Of a stretch of DNA of 64,000 nt, positions 37,457-51,715 are shown piece by piece (the first letter of the stretch is position 1; each line of letters begins with the position of its first letter). Below the pieces are notes generated by a model, which made no database searches, was not told the origin of the DNA, and saw nothing but the letters and a program-made list of their open reading frames with translations. The position numbers and the translations under genes are program-made. The stretch is from Hybos culiciformis. Taxonomy: Eukaryota; Arthropoda; Insecta; Diptera; Hybotidae. The stretch is taken from contig OZ023273.1 in the NCBI GenBank assembly GCA_964007475.1, positions 128,024,732-128,088,731 of the forward strand. The letters are read 5' to 3'.

Positions 37457-37913
37457 TAAAAGTGTAGCTTTTTAAATCAACCAAAACTTTTTTTTTAACA
37501 ATGCCGTATTTACTTTGACAATTTTTATTGTTATATGTACCATTTTTAAATAACAACAAAAACATTATTTCAAAAGCTTTTATTGTCATATCAACAATTG
37601 AATGTGTAATTGTTATAATAACAGAAGAGTTTTTAATTTAAAAGAGAGAATAGTAAAATTTTATTTCTTTCGAATGAAACATATTTAAAATAACAATTAA
37701 TGTTGTTAAAATCACAATTTTCAGCTTTTATTAAATAACTGTTTGAAACATTTTAAAATAACAAAATGAAATGTTAAAATAAGAAGCATCTTTACTTAGA
37801 TCAAATATTTATTAGTTTAATTTAAAAAATTTCTCTTTAACATCAACAATTTTTGTTTAACAGTTAAAAACAGTTAAAAATTGTTAATTTAACTAGCATT
37901 TTTTTTCTGGGTG

Positions 37914-39090
37914 GCTTGCTTAATGATCTTAGTTATAATTTTAATAATTTTTTTTTGCATTTTTTAATATACATTTTTCAATATTTATATTTTTTTTAAA
38001 AATCATTCAGAAGCAATTAATCATAAAATTACAATAAATATTATAATAAAAAAAAAATAAACAAAAAAATAATAAAGTTGACATATCTTTAAACAAATCA
38101 AAATATTTTTTAAACCTAAAATGAGCCTATATTAAATGGGATTAATTTTTTTTTGAAGTATTATTTTATTCTCAGCAAATCAGTGGGTGATATTTGGTGA
38201 TATGTATAAAAGTGATGAATATGACACTTAAAATTAATATCGAATAATATTTCTCAATAATTTTACAGAAATTTTTGTGTATTGTAAAATTACAAATGTT
38301 TTGTAAAAGTACAAATGTTTTGTTTTTTTTTTCGTTTCTTTTATCCTTAGAATATTTTTAAAATATACCTATTATAGGTTTACTATTAACAAAAAAAAAG
38401 AAAATAATAAACCTAAATTTTGAAATGTTTTCTAAATCATTTCTATAATTATGTACATGTTTTGTTAAATAAAAGCCTTGAAAAACTGAGGTTGATTTAC
38501 GGTGAAAATAAAAAAAACAAAATAAAAAACGTATATTGTAGTAATTTTTTAAAGATTTGCAATTATTTTTCTAAACTAAAACATTTTTTAGTTTGACGTT
38601 TGGGTGATTTAGTAAAAGTGTTAATTTCTTGTTATAACTATCCTGATGCAATGCAAATAAAATTGCAGCATAAAGATAATATAAAGAGGGTTCTTCTAAC
38701 ATTATCTTTCACGAATTAAATATAATTTTTACTTGAACCCTACACTATATTCATATATGTACAGTTTATTGTTTGGCAATTTTTTAAAGCAAATTGAAGT
38801 GGTTTCCGATCTTCTGACATTCACTCCTTAATTTATTTAAATAATGTGATTTTTGAATATTACAGAGAAAAATGTATATAAATCAAATTTGCAATGGCGT
38901 TGGTCAGTCATTATTTCGCATATATAAATTTTCTCGAAAATAATTTCATTAAAATTGTTTCTTTGAAAGTGTCTTAAAAACATCAAAAGTTTTCCAACGG
39001 TAAAATCGGGTAAAATTAATTTAAAAATTTTAAAAACAAACTATATTTTAATTTTGTTTCATAAAATCTAAGTTTTTCGAGAAATTTTTA
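37914..39090. other. AT-rich intergenic DNA, no gene seen
   Basis: No recognisable feature between the two inverted-repeat elements. Confidence 0.5.
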
Positions 39091-39093
39091 AAT

Positions 39094-39536
39094 AACTTAC
39101 CTGCCATTTACACAGGACGTTTTCGAAGATTAAAATTAAGATTTTTTTTTAATGTATTTTCGTAAAAATTTCCGAAATAATTTTTACTGTCCAGATTAAA
39201 ATCTAGATTTTAGTTTAGATTAAAATATTTTTCTTAATATATTTATTTAAATTTTGATTTTAATTTTAAATTTATAAATCAAAAAAATAAAATAAAGCAA
39301 AAATATATTTTTACGTTTTCAGTTTTTCATTTATTAATTTTTTTATCTTTGATATTTCTATTTTAAAAATTTTTTTTTTCCATTTTTTTTTTTTTTGACA
39401 GAAAATAATTAATATTTTAAGATTTTTAGTCTAGACTAAAATCAAAATTTTTTCGTTTTATACAACTTTTACACACACAGTCAAAAAAATCTTGATTTTA
39501 GTCTTCGAAAACATCCTGTGTAAATGGCAAGTTAGT
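39094..39536. mobile_element. 443-bp MITE with ~55-bp terminal inverted repeats
   Basis: The left arm (39094-39148, with TGCCATTTACACAGGA and GTTTTCGAAGA) is mirrored by the right arm (39482-39536) with about five mismatches. The interior is AT-rich and has smaller inverted motifs (TCTAGATTTTAGT / AGTCTAGACTAAAA). TTTTTAAAT on the left and TTTGTAAAT on the right are a possible imperfect 9-bp duplication, but the exact ends are uncertain. No coding sequence. Confidence 0.75.
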
Positions 39537-39539
39537 TTG

Positions 39540-42500
39540 TAAATGAAACAAAATATTTTCAACAAACAAAATATTTTCAACAAACTCAGTAATATTATTT
39601 TCAAAAATTTTTGAACCCCATTTATTTTTCAGAGATTTTTCTTAGAAAAAAAAAATAATTTGAACATATGATAAAACATAAATGCACCATGTATCCTTCC
39701 TGAATACATGAATTTATTATCCTGACCCTTTTTTTTCAAATGTATCATCCGTAGAAATATAATGCAATAATTTTATTTCATTCATTTTTTTTTTTTTAAA
39801 TGATTATACTCTCCAATAATTTTATCCTTTTTGAAAAAAAAAAAATGAATAAAAAAAGGATAATAAAAATAATTAAGAAATAAAAATCAAGGAAAAAATT
39901 TTTTTTATAACAGACTTGAAGTGATTTTAATGTTATTGAGCTTTATTGTTGGTAAATTGTGAAAAAAAAATAAATATTTTCCTCTTTATCTAGAAGCTTT
40001 CCTTATTTTCCTTAATTTAAATTTTGTGTTTTACTAATAAGGAAAACAAGTACAAAGGTCAATATGCTTAAAAGTTCATTGCATGTAAAATAAATGTAAT
40101 TTGGTTTTTACGAGGGAAATCAATCAAAGTCAATTAAATTCAAAAATAAAATTCTTTTTAAAAGTTGACATTCTTTCGAATTCAATTAAAAATTACAGAA
40201 TATTAATAATTTTAAACTAAGTAATCATAGATCATTTGCAGTTTCTTGAGATTTGCGAAATTTCTGGTGCTTTAAGGCTTTTCAGGTATTTGCTTTCTGA
40301 AATTAATTTTTTTTATCCTTGCGCATCAATTATAGGAATTAACTAGTGCTTTTCATTTATTCGTCATTAAGAAACACAAGTTTTAAAAATGTTAAAACAT
40401 CTTATTGCCCTTCTATTACGTTTTTATAATGTTTTCCCTAATAAATTTCCTTATTAAAAGAATATATTATCTACATACGATATACTTATGTAGATAATAT
40501 ATTATATAGAAACAAAACACATCATGTATTTACTTAATTATCCAAAATATTTATGATTTTACATATTTTCACGCCTTTTAATAATTATGGGGGAAAACTT
40601 AAAATAACATTTAAATACCTGATGGCATAGATTTTATTTTTTAACATAAAATGAACATTGTTTAGGTTTAGGTATTAAAAAGTTCACACCTAAATAAAAT
40701 TATAACATTTCATGTTTTTTTTTTTTTTTCAAAATTTATACAAATTTTATGTTAAGAGATGATTACTTTGATATGCAAATGTTCTAATGGTCAATAATGA
40801 AATTCCACTTATCATATTCACCATTTATAATATTCATTCATCACGTATGTACACATATAGTAATATACATTAAAAATTATATTTACGTGGTAACTTTTTA
40901 ACTCTATATATTATATAAAATATTAGAAAAGTCCTTAGAGAGTGCTTTCCGTTTTCTGAAAATGGTAAAATGCTGTTTTCAACTATAATAATTCTTTTAT
41001 TCATTATTTTAAAACAAGAAATAAAAGAGAGTTATTTTAAGGTACATAAATGTACAATTGTACTTATTTTTATATAAAAAATTTAATTTAAAACCATATT
41101 ATCATATATAATTTTTAAAATGTCTAAAGTTTTTAATGTTTATACCATCAGCACAAACAGGATAAATAATTTAATTTTTATTTACTGTACGATCCAAATT
41201 ATTTTCGGCAACCTAACATTATACATTTAATTTGTGTCCTCAAATTGTAATCGTTTTAAAATTATTTTTGGGTATGAGACCAACAACAAATTAAAAAGTG
41301 TTCTTAAAATATGCCAACGTTTCTTTGATGAAACATAAACTCCTTGAGGCTGAAATGATTTATTACGCACTTGAACTTCTTAAATTTTGACATTAATCTA
41401 ATGAACCAACCATAAAATTGTGAATATTATATTAAATCTTTTTTATATACTGTAAATAATGTAAGATTTGAAAAATTATATACTATACGAATGGGTGACA
41501 TAAGTCATAAATTAATAAGACATTTTTTGCTGTATTTTAAACAAAACTTCGAAAATAAAAATACAAAACCCTGAATACGATTTTCGCAGAATTGCTCTAT
41601 TAATACATACTTTTATACTTCCTTTAAGCTCGAGTATTTAAAAATTATCTACAAACCCCAGTAAAATTATGGTTATATATAGTTATAAAAAGGAAATTCT
41701 AAATTTGAATAAAAAACTACTTTTCTACATTTATTTATTATATATATATTTTACCATTTTATTGTTATTTTAAACGAGTTATTTTGACACTTTTACCTAA
41801 AATTTGTTAATAAAAAAATAGGAAGATTTATGATTCAAATTAACTAACACCATGTGATGATAATTAAATATCCTTGTTAGGACATTATTTAACTTTTATT
41901 CATCATAATATTTGAAAATACATTTTTTTTTAAAGATATTTATCAAAGAAGATAATAAAACTAAATTAAAATAACAACAGAAATAGATTAAAAATTTATA
42001 TACACGTATAAAAGGGTTTGGCTAATAATAATATGATGATGACTATACTGAAAAGCTTGATAATTAGGTAAAGGTTTTTAGAAATTGTAGTTTCGTTTGA
42101 TAAATTACATCAATTAATTGAAATAAAAGATAAAAATTTTTATGCTAATTTCAATTTCATCTATAATTATAAAAAAATTGTTTTTTTTTTTTTAAGGAAC
42201 AGGATGTTTTACTGCACGTCTTGTATGTATTTATAAAACTTCTCCTACTTCAATTTTATTCATATTTTTATAAGTAAATAACTAATTTTATAAAATACCA
42301 AAATCTTTTTGAACTAAATATTATTATTATTTATAAAATTATTAAATTATAGACAAGGTTTGGTAAAATAAATTTTGTATATTGTATGCAGTTTAAAATG
42401 AGATCAAAAATACCATTTAAATCGACACTAATGTAGTCCGAAGAGTTATTAAGCCGTTCATGAATAATGAAACAATATAAATGTTGAATTTTTAAATTCG

Positions 42501-45500
42501 GATTCTCGTAAAAGATATTCCAAAAACAAATTCGGGAAATTTTTGGAATTGATAATATTGCGATATTAGGTACTGATGATGGCAGATTTTTTGTCATTCT
42601 TATAAATTTTTTTTTTAACATTTAGCTCGCTCTTATTCAAATTACAAAATTACAGAAACCAACTCTGGACTCTAAATTTGTAGCTGCATTTTACTATATA
42701 TATAAAAAACAAATTTTTTTTTATAACAATTTCTTTTAAATTAATAATAAATGTTTTTAAAAAAATAAATGATCGCTCTAAAAATAAAAAATAATAAAAA
42801 AAAAAATGTATATTTTCACAAAAAAAAAAAGGATAATTTAAATATATTCAGTTGCTTCCTATTTCTGCTGCCAAAGAAGCGGGCGGGATTTTTTTTTTTA
42901 CGAATTTTTTAGTATAATGTATTTCTATTTGAAATAAAAAAATGAAAAAAAAAGATTTTAGGAAAATAAAAAAATATAAAAAAAAAATCGGTAAAAAGGA
43001 TATGTGAACATATTTAGCTGGAAAGGTGGATCTCTAGGGATTCGTGCAAAAAAAAAACAGAAAAAAAAAAACAAATAATGTTTAACTGAAAATAACAGTG
43101 AAAAAGATACATTTCTTTTTTTTTTATTTTGGAAAAATAACAGAAAAGGATATAAATGTTGTTTATTTTTAAATAAAATAAACTTAAAAAAAAAAAAAAT
43201 AAATAAAAGAAAAATATAAAAATAAAAATGAAATGTGGAACTAAGTGAAATTAATGGTTTGTTTTTCTAATTTTTTTTTACTCTCTCATTTTTTCCATTA
43301 AAAAACAATGAAATGAAATATGAAAAATAACAAAATGAAGTTTCGAAGCAGATTTTTTTGTTTTTTTCTGTAGCTTATGTGGTAGCGGAGTTAAATTCTG
43401 TTAATAAAACGCGCCTTTTTTAACACCATAGTGGATGAGAAACAGCTAAAGAAAACCCTATAGTTCTATTCCCTACAATTATAATAAAGTGATGGGCAAT
43501 TATTATTCAATGAAAGTCTGCTAATTATTTTATATAAATTGAACAATATTTGATAATTATAAAAATATTTTTTGGACATTCTTAGTTTTATCAGTCAATT
43601 TCAAATATTTCAAAAAATAAGCATTTAACACAATATGTAACACAGAGACACTGATTTTAATTAAGGGTACGGTTTGAATTGAACTCTATTCAGTGTACAT
43701 ATATCATTATTTATTCACTAAGGCAGTGTATATTTTTATTAATACAAGAAAGCATGAATAGAATAGCAAGAATAGAATATGAAAGCATGAGGAAAACATC
43801 AATTCTGTGAATTTATACGTTATCATAATGGGACGAACTGTTTCGTTATAAAATAATACATGAACAGAGAAATTTCCGAATGTTTTTAATTGCAATAGAA
43901 CTTTAAATGTTTGATCAGAACCACGTTATAAGAGGTTCAACTGTTCCACCTAATTACCATCTTGTTTGATTGTTAATGTAAAAATAAAAACAGTATATAA
44001 AACAAATTCATAAAATTCATTTTCTTCAAATAAATAATAATAACCTCTTTCCGCTTAAAATCGATATAATTTTACTTATGGGAAATTAAAACTGAAATTG
44101 CATATTGCAACTACATATAATAAAATTTAATTGCGATGAACTCTACTTAATTCAATAAAATGTCAATTCACCTTTACGCCAGTAATAAATTTAATTTTCT
44201 GAATGCATGTAAAATTCAATAAATAATTTCCGAGAACATAATTTCAATAAAAATTTTACATAAATTTTCTAATTTCATAAATGGAATGCAATATTATAAA
44301 TAAATATATTTATACGTATATATTTTTTTTTTTTTGTAAATTTATTCTAAACAAGGGAAAATTATGTTATGTTAGGTATAGAATTGGTTTATTATTTGCT
44401 TTGTTTTTGGAAATAATATATATATTATTGTAGATACAAGCATATAGATACAGACATGTAAGTATATTATGTAAGTGTAGCACATAGATTTTTGATGCTG
44501 TACTCTTCTATTAAATAACATAAAAAATCCCTTGCGAATTCCACGGTTTTGTAGAAACTAAATTTAAATATTTTATAGTTTTAATTCTTTGTATGTATAA
44601 TGCTTATGCCAATTTTACTTCTGTACGTCAAATACGAATATTATATTTATGTATGTTTAACAAAAGTTGAACAACAATTGTTTAGATTTAGTTCGACAAT
44701 ATTGTAGTCACGGTTCTGGAACCTACTTTCGAGAAAAGCGATTCTTATTTTATCTTTATGTTAACTAAGTTTTAAACAAAAACGGGAAATTACTAAAATT
44801 TTCAAACATGAGATACAATTCCGTTTCAGTTGTCCGATCTGTTTTGCATCTAAAAGATATTTAAGGATGATTCAATACCTAATCACAAATGCACAATCAT
44901 CGACTGTGTTTTTCGAAACAATTGAGGTTTATGATTTTCAAGGTACATACAAGTATAAATTTAATATGAATAAATCGCTTTGCAGGGTTTTGAGGCTCTA
45001 GCTCAAAAACCAAAATATCTTAAATAAAAAAAATTTATTAAGAATTTAAAATTTATAAAATTACGCTTCTGCACGTTTACTTGATATAAAAGTAATATTT
45101 CTAATTGTCAGCATTATCTTTTTTAGAATGTATGCCCCTTGTGGCTATCGGAATCAATCAAATATGTTTGGTGTGACTGTAATACGGAGCAAATTCTAAC
45201 CACGCAAACTCAACTAGTTGCTAAATTTTTAGAATATATATTTTAAATTGTGTGAAAAATAAATTGCTATAAATATGTACTTTACAAGAAAAAATTATCT
45301 ATCAATGACAGAAATCAAATGAAACTGATGTGTGTATTGATGAACTATTATTTCTCTCTATAAGTTAATAACAATATGATGGAAACAAAGTATTCCATCA
45401 AACAGCAAAAAATAAAAGGGGTGTGTTAATCCCATTAGAGTTCTTTTTTTCCACACACTCTCTGTAAATATTTATTTTCAGAAATTTATTTCCAGTTTTG

Positions 45501-48500
45501 TGGTATTTTTGTATAAACACAAAATTCGACCTGATTCAGACTGTAAAAAAAAAACCCACAAAGGACAATCGCTTTGGGACCATAAATGTGTTAAAATTTG
45601 GTTACCATTTAGTGTCTGAATTTTTAAAAATATTTTCAATAAAAATAATTTTTTGGTGATTTTTATGAATTGTGTTTGTCTTTTTATGAATTAACCACTT
45701 AAATATCGAAATAAATTTATTTATTATGATAATCAATTAATTAATTATGTTCAAAAATCAATAAAGAAAATATAAGAAAACTTGTGTGCAGTAATCATAC
45801 AATATGGCTCTCTAATAAATACAGCCGCAGTAAAATAATTAAATTCTTTAAGGAAAAGTATTTGATTCGAATCAGGGCTACGAATTAGCCAATCCGGAAA
45901 CATATACTTTAACTCTTGAATAGACTGATGATAACTGCCTTGGCCCTTTCATAATTAAATTATTCTTCAAATTATATAAATTGTGTATTCTGAAGTTATA
46001 TATCAAAAAAAAGATTTTTAATAAATATGTAGTTTTATTTTTCACAAACGAACATTTGCGTCTATGACCGTATACTTTTTACCATGAAAAAATTCAGGAC
46101 AAATCATTATTTTAAACCTATCTTATAATTTCAAAGTTTATATTCTACTTCGATTTCTAATTTACTGTTTTTCACGGCATTAGAAATAATTAGTCAAATT
46201 ATCATCCCCTAGGCATTAACCACACAGGTGGAATTTGTTTTTTCATCACATTTCATATCATAAATATCACAAAAATCAAATTGGTGGTCTAGCTATTGTG
46301 GAAAAAATTTGAGAGCAACGTAGAAGATTCAGTTAAATAAATTTTAAAAAAGTAAAGACCTCGTGCAATTTAGATTAATAAATATGACCGAAAATTTAAT
46401 AAAACAAAACCATTCTCGAGTATTCAACCTAAATGAAATTTGTGGAAGAGATTTAAAGTTCAAAAAATTTAAAGTATGGTTATTCAGTGACATTCTCTTT
46501 ATAGTATACCAAATAATAATAATTCTAGTTTTAGGAAAATTATCACATTTGTAAATTTGAGTGATGTAAGTGTAATCAATTCAAAGTCATTGTTTCACCG
46601 GCCTTCTATAAAGTATTTCTAATTCTTATAGATTTAATGCGCGATTGTTGTGTATTAAAAATTCATGAATTTTTTCGACGAATATTTTTTTGCGAACCGA
46701 TTATATTTTATTAAACTTTTTTACCAAACGACTTACAGCAAGAAATGTATCGATATATAGGTATACAAAAAAAAAGTAATGTACAGAAAAGGATATTATA
46801 GAAATAAATGAAATGATTTCTTTTCGACCAATAAAAAATCAAAAATAAAAAAAAAAAAAAAAATAAATTAAAAATTTGTAAAGGAGTTTTAAACTACAAT
46901 AATAATATAATTGTAGCAAAGCTAGTTTTCTTTATTCTTATGTTTTTAAGTTCAATCTCCAATCTGCATTTACTTTCAATTACTATACTCGTTACTTACA
47001 TATTTGTCACCAATACAGTAATGTAATATTCTAAAATTTTTGGCCATTCGGAAGAGGCTTAGACAAAAAAATACAAAAATATGGAATTTTAATGACGGTT
47101 GATAACGCAGCTCTTTTTATTTAATATAGTGAAAAAAGTGTCTTCCATACTTTGTCAGTGTGTTTCTAAAACAAAATTTTAGTCTTACTGACTCTATCTC
47201 TCAAGGGCCTACGTTATAAGCCCAGTTTCAACTAAAACTTGATCCAAACAATTTTCCGCTGACATTAAGTAATAAGATTTATAAGAATGTGTACAAAATT
47301 TATATTAATGAAATCTTGTAGAATTGAAAATTCGAAATGAATTTTCATGTTAAGAAAATAGAATGTTCTTAGGTTTTTTGAGAGCAGCTTCAGAATGTTT
47401 TGAAAGCTTATTTTTAGTATTAAGACTCCCGTATTGTCCGAAAACTGCCGAAATTATGGATTTTTTTAAAATTAGAAAGCGTTTTTACAGATAAATAACA
47501 GTTTGCAAGAGAATGATACTTATGTATACACAGTATACTAGATAACAAAACTATAGAATTACCCACAATTGGTTGACTGAATTTAGCATATCAAATAATA
47601 TAAAGCAGTAGAGGTTAAGATATGGATTTTATAACGAAATTTTATTAAAAAAGTATGAGGGTATTATTTTTTTTCAGCTTTATATTAATTATCATTTTAT
47701 TTTCTTTAATTTTTTTTTTTTTGCTACCCACTAACCAATAATAAAGCTCCTATCTACTTTTCTTATAAAAAAGAAATCTTGCGCATAAGAAACAGGATAC
47801 CTAAAAATTCTGGATATTATATAGTAAACGTATAAATATATAAATAATACAAAGTTCAGTACAAACACTAATTTAGAACCTAAACGTAAATTTCATTCAG
47901 ATCAGAGCAATTGAAGTGTAAAAAACATATTTTTGAATTAATTTTTCATATAAATAAGGATTGGTTGATAAGATGAAAATAAACAGAAAAATTTCTATAA
48001 AATAAAGTACACTTATAATTAGTTTTTTATTTGAAATTAAAAATAAAAATTAAGCTTTGGTTGGCTTTCCAACGAAAAATAAAGCCCACACAACACACTT
48101 TCACATACATTGAATCCTAATTTAAGGTTTCATTTTTATAAGTTCCATTTAGCAAGAAATTTTTCAGTTTTTCCTTTTATTTTTTAAATAAATTAAAAAA
48201 GTTTCTAAAAGAATAAAAATTTTCAAGCCTCATTCAAGTTTTTGGCATAGCTTTATTTTTCATAATATACGACAATAAAAATTTATAACTACATTATCGA
48301 TATTTTTATACTTTCAGAACACTTTCCTTATGGTTTTTTTTTTATTTTCTTTTAATTAACCAATGAGGACTTTGTAAATCCCTAAACGTGGGCGGGACTC
48401 ACTACTGTTGTATGTGCACGAAAAAAAAAAATAGCACGTGCGCTTAAATGGCATTAAAAAAAATTAATAAAAAAAACCTGAAAAAAAAACTAAAGAAAAA

Positions 48501-50160
48501 ATAAGAAAGAATAAAAATAAACCATTATACATTTTCTTAGCAGAGGAAAAAAAAAATACATACCTATAACAACATAAAAATTTATGTTGACATGTCAGTA
48601 GGGGATTTCCTTATAAAAACAAAATTGGTTTTTTTTTTATGAGACATAGACTAAGCTTTTTCTACAGTTGCATTATTTAATTATAATTTAGAATTTATGC
48701 TTCTTAAAATATCTTTTAATTTAAAAAAAAAATACAAAAAATATATAACATTTTTGTTATAAAAATCTTACAAAGTACCTACCTACTTATATAAAAAAAA
48801 ATATATATTTAAATAACACCTTGTATTACGAAAAAATTACCAAAGTTTTCAAAATTCGAAATTTTTATCAATTTTTGCTTGAATAATGAATTTTGAAGTT
48901 TATGGATTATTTGTTTATTGATTTTTTATAAATACCTATTTGTCTGAGGTTTGAGATACTATTTCAAGCAAAGAAAATTTCAACTGAGTCATAAAAAATA
49001 AAATAAATTTAAAAACTTTTTTTTGTATAGATTCTATAATTCCATCGACATTATAATGACATCGTAAAGATTAGGTTCTTAAAAAAAAATATATTTAGAT
49101 TAAGATAATATTTGATTATGAACCACCACTAAACAAGCTTCATATTTATTAAAATAAAAACATCCCATTTAAGAGTTTAAGACTTAAATAATCCCATCGT
49201 CTTTTTTAACTACTTCTCCTTAAATTGTGCAGATTATTAGAATAGAATTATTATAATTATTATTAATAATTATTATTATTATTATAATTATTGTAAAACC
49301 AAAAATAATGATAAGCTTTTTATATCTAATTAGATTTTTTTAAATTATGTAGGTTATGTTATCAATAGGTACAAAAATCACACTTTTAATTTCGTATATT
49401 CTAATTTAACTTCTAATGCCCTTAACTGATAATTCTTTGAATAATTCTCAGAATAATTAACTGAAATTAAAGTAAAAAATTATGTAACTGGTTGTTGTAG
49501 TTATCCAACATAAGAAGTAGATTTCTAAAGAATACTTTAAATTTAGTTTTAATTAATTGAATCAACATTAATGTTGTTATATTTTTAATCAAGTATTTTT
49601 TTTTTTTATTTTACGATGATTATATTAAAATTTTGGTTACGCAGCAATTAAAAATGTGTAACTTATTTACTACTATAATTACTCCTGCTCTTAAATAACT
49701 TAAAATTTTGAATAATTAAGTATTAAGGTTAAGTTAGGATAATATAAGTAACGCAACAGAAATAATTTATATTTTAATTCAGCCAATGTCCGTCGCTGAT
49801 TATGTTAGAAATACATTATGATCTGATTTTGGTCTTTTAAATATTATAGTAGAACCATACCGAATTATATATGAAATTCAATAAAATTGCTCTTGATCAA
49901 TTCCATCCGCCTTGATACTTCCTGAAAGACTAAACAGATTAATTTCATTGACTAATTAAGTATAATTTGTATTTTAACTTGTAATGTGTTAAGGAAGTTA
50001 TTTTCATTTTATAGATTGTATTATTGAAATTTCTTTCTTTTTTGTGGATTAATACGAAAAGTCTGAACAATACCTACAATGTAGGTACACTCAGAATGTT
50101 TGAATCTTTTTTAAGCTTTAAAGAGGAAAAACAGAAATAAAGAATATAGAACAGTACCTC
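39540..50160. other. AT-rich intergenic DNA upstream of knot, no gene seen
   Basis: No recognised exon. It holds a perfect 16-bp-arm palindrome at 40461-40503 and two isolated GC-richer patches containing GGGCGGGA (near 42880 and 48389). A 96-codon minus-strand open frame at 42331-42621 has no family match. Confidence 0.5.
40461..40503. repeat. Perfect palindrome with 16-bp arms
   Basis: AATATATTATCTACAT (40461-40476) pairs without mismatch with 40488-40503 across an 11-nt loop. The content is AT-rich. Confidence 0.8.
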
Positions 50161-50570
50161 ATAAATGTATAGAGTCCGTTTTCAAAATTTGGATTTAAAA
50201 TGTTTCCGGAATATTTTTTTAATTTTTTTTAATGTCGTTCTCTTTTTATGTACCAACTTTCGTCGAAATCCGCTTTCAATTCCACAGTCGAATATTAGTC
50301 ATAATGTGGGCTAAACTTTTTTATGTTTTTTTAATTGACATCAACTCAGATACCATTTTTCTCGGAAGTCCATCTTCCCACATATTACAAAATAGCTTAA
50401 AGCCCGAACTCGGCGAATCTCACATTTTGGCTTATCTGAAAAAGAGCGATTTTTTGCCATTTAAATAAACGATTGAAATCGGTCAAGTATTTTAATAGTT
50501 ATAAGCATTTAAGTGCGCGACAAACAGACGAATTGACAGGCGACAGAAAATGGAAACTTATAGTAAATTT
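50160..50570 (+). repeat. Probable retroposon or transposon 3' remnant
   Basis: The phrase CGAAATCCGCTTTCAATTCC and later GAAATCGGTCAAGTATTTTA, TAGTTATAAGCATTTAAG and GCGACAAACAGACG resemble the 'cannot refuse the rule, ask about a state' type 3' region found in many insect non-LTR elements, where a conserved AATCGGT(C/T)AAGTA phrase is followed by an ACAGACAGACG-like tail. The base content is less AT-rich than its flanks. The 78-codon frame at 50232 runs through it but is not recognised as a protein. Confidence 0.35.
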
Positions 50571-51400
50571 TTTCATTTTATATGGAAAACGAGTTAAAAC
50601 TAGTATTAATAATTTTAAAAACTTAAAATTAATTCAGTATAAGTGCTTGAGCTTAATTAATTTAAATTTTCATTAAGGTCAGAAAGAAAAAATCGTTATT
50701 GCATTTAATTCTCAAAATTGTTCTCTTGATGTGAACATTATTTTCCGAACATCAAAAAGTAAACGGAAAATATTTAAACACTCGATCTGTTGTAACTAAC
50801 TCATTACCATTTTACGAAATTCGTCATAGCCAAGGTGCGGTGGCTCCATTAATATTAAGTTCAAAAAAAGCCAAAAAAAAATTAAACAGTCTGAAGTAAT
50901 AGAAAGAACTTTATATGAAAAAAATTTCAAATTTATTGTTAGAAAGACATTAAAAAATATATAATAATAACATATCTATCTATACATGCTTTTAATAAAT
51001 ATTCTAAATAATAAATTGTCAATTATTGTTAGCTTATTTCTTAATACCCAGAGCACAGTATGACATTTAATTTACTGTCGTGCAAATTGTCACACATATG
51101 CATTTCAATTTGTATATATTTAACACAAACACATTTATAACTATTTATATTAAAAAATAGTCCAACCTTCTTCTAATACACATTTAAAAAAAAAATTATT
51201 TTTCTATTTTAAATACATAAAAAACAAAATGTTAAAATAGCTTTACAGTAATAAAATGATTAAATTAAATTAAGATACTGAATACAATGATATTAAATTT
51301 AAATGTATTTTAAATATATATAAATTTTTGGTATATATACATTCTGTATATAGATATAAATATTATACATTTGGTGTTTTGTGTATTAATGATTTCTCTT
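50571..51400. other. AT-rich DNA, no gene seen
   Basis: Nothing recognised. Confidence 0.5.
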
Positions 51401-51625
51401 TGGGTATTTGTCTATTCATCACCGCAGTAGTGTTGTTGTTGATGCAACCCGTTTTTACTTTTCCTACATGATTTTTCCGCACTTGATTATTATTTTTGTA
51501 CACACAATTTTATATATACAGCAATTTTTCTTTTATTATGGTTTTTTTTTTTTTTCTTTCATTTTCTTGTTTTTTTTTTTTTTTTTTTCTTTCAACATCA
51601 AAACATATTTTTTCCAATATATTTT

Positions 51626-51715
51626 TAGTCGATGCTCGACGGTGTAATATAACGTGTATCGCTACGGGATTTCAGTTGGGGTTTAACAGTCACTCGGGAA
51701 AAACGTTTTCGAAAA
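51626..51715 (+). promoter_or_regulatory. Candidate knot promoter or 5' UTR patch
   Basis: A short patch richer in G, C and CpG than its surroundings, about 0.9 kb upstream of the knot exon. It contains TCAGTT (51672-51677), which matches the arthropod initiator consensus. No TATA box or clear DPE is seen. A second GC-richer patch (about 52225-52255, TTCTTCGCCGCGGCACCGTT) lies closer to the exon. Either could be transcribed leader sequence. This is inference from position and composition. Confidence 0.25.

Larger units (their letters stand above)
36711..37913. mobile_element. 1.2-kb inverted-repeat element with CACCCAGAAAAAAA ends
   Basis: The left end CACCCAGAAAAAAAAATTG (36711) and the right end (reverse complement CACCCAGAAAAAAAATGC, ending 37913) form terminal inverted repeats. 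A GTTAAATTAA block follows on both sides. Subterminal DNA is full of TTGTTAAAATTAAC-like motifs. Inside are a T-rich tract (36980-37220), a 5S/tRNA-like segment (37224-37309) and a long central hairpin (37364-37456). No transposase frame is visible, and no target duplication could be recognised, so the superfamily is unassigned. It is probably non-autonomous and carries a later retroposon insertion. Confidence 0.65.

Noticed and set aside
42331..42621. 96-codon minus-strand open frame
   Set aside because: It has an ATG and fairly mixed composition, but no recognised motif, promoter or neighbouring exon. I could not support it as a gene; a profile search would decide.
46363..46554. 63-codon plus-strand frame
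   Set aside because: Short, hydrophobic at the end by composition, with no splice context or family match.
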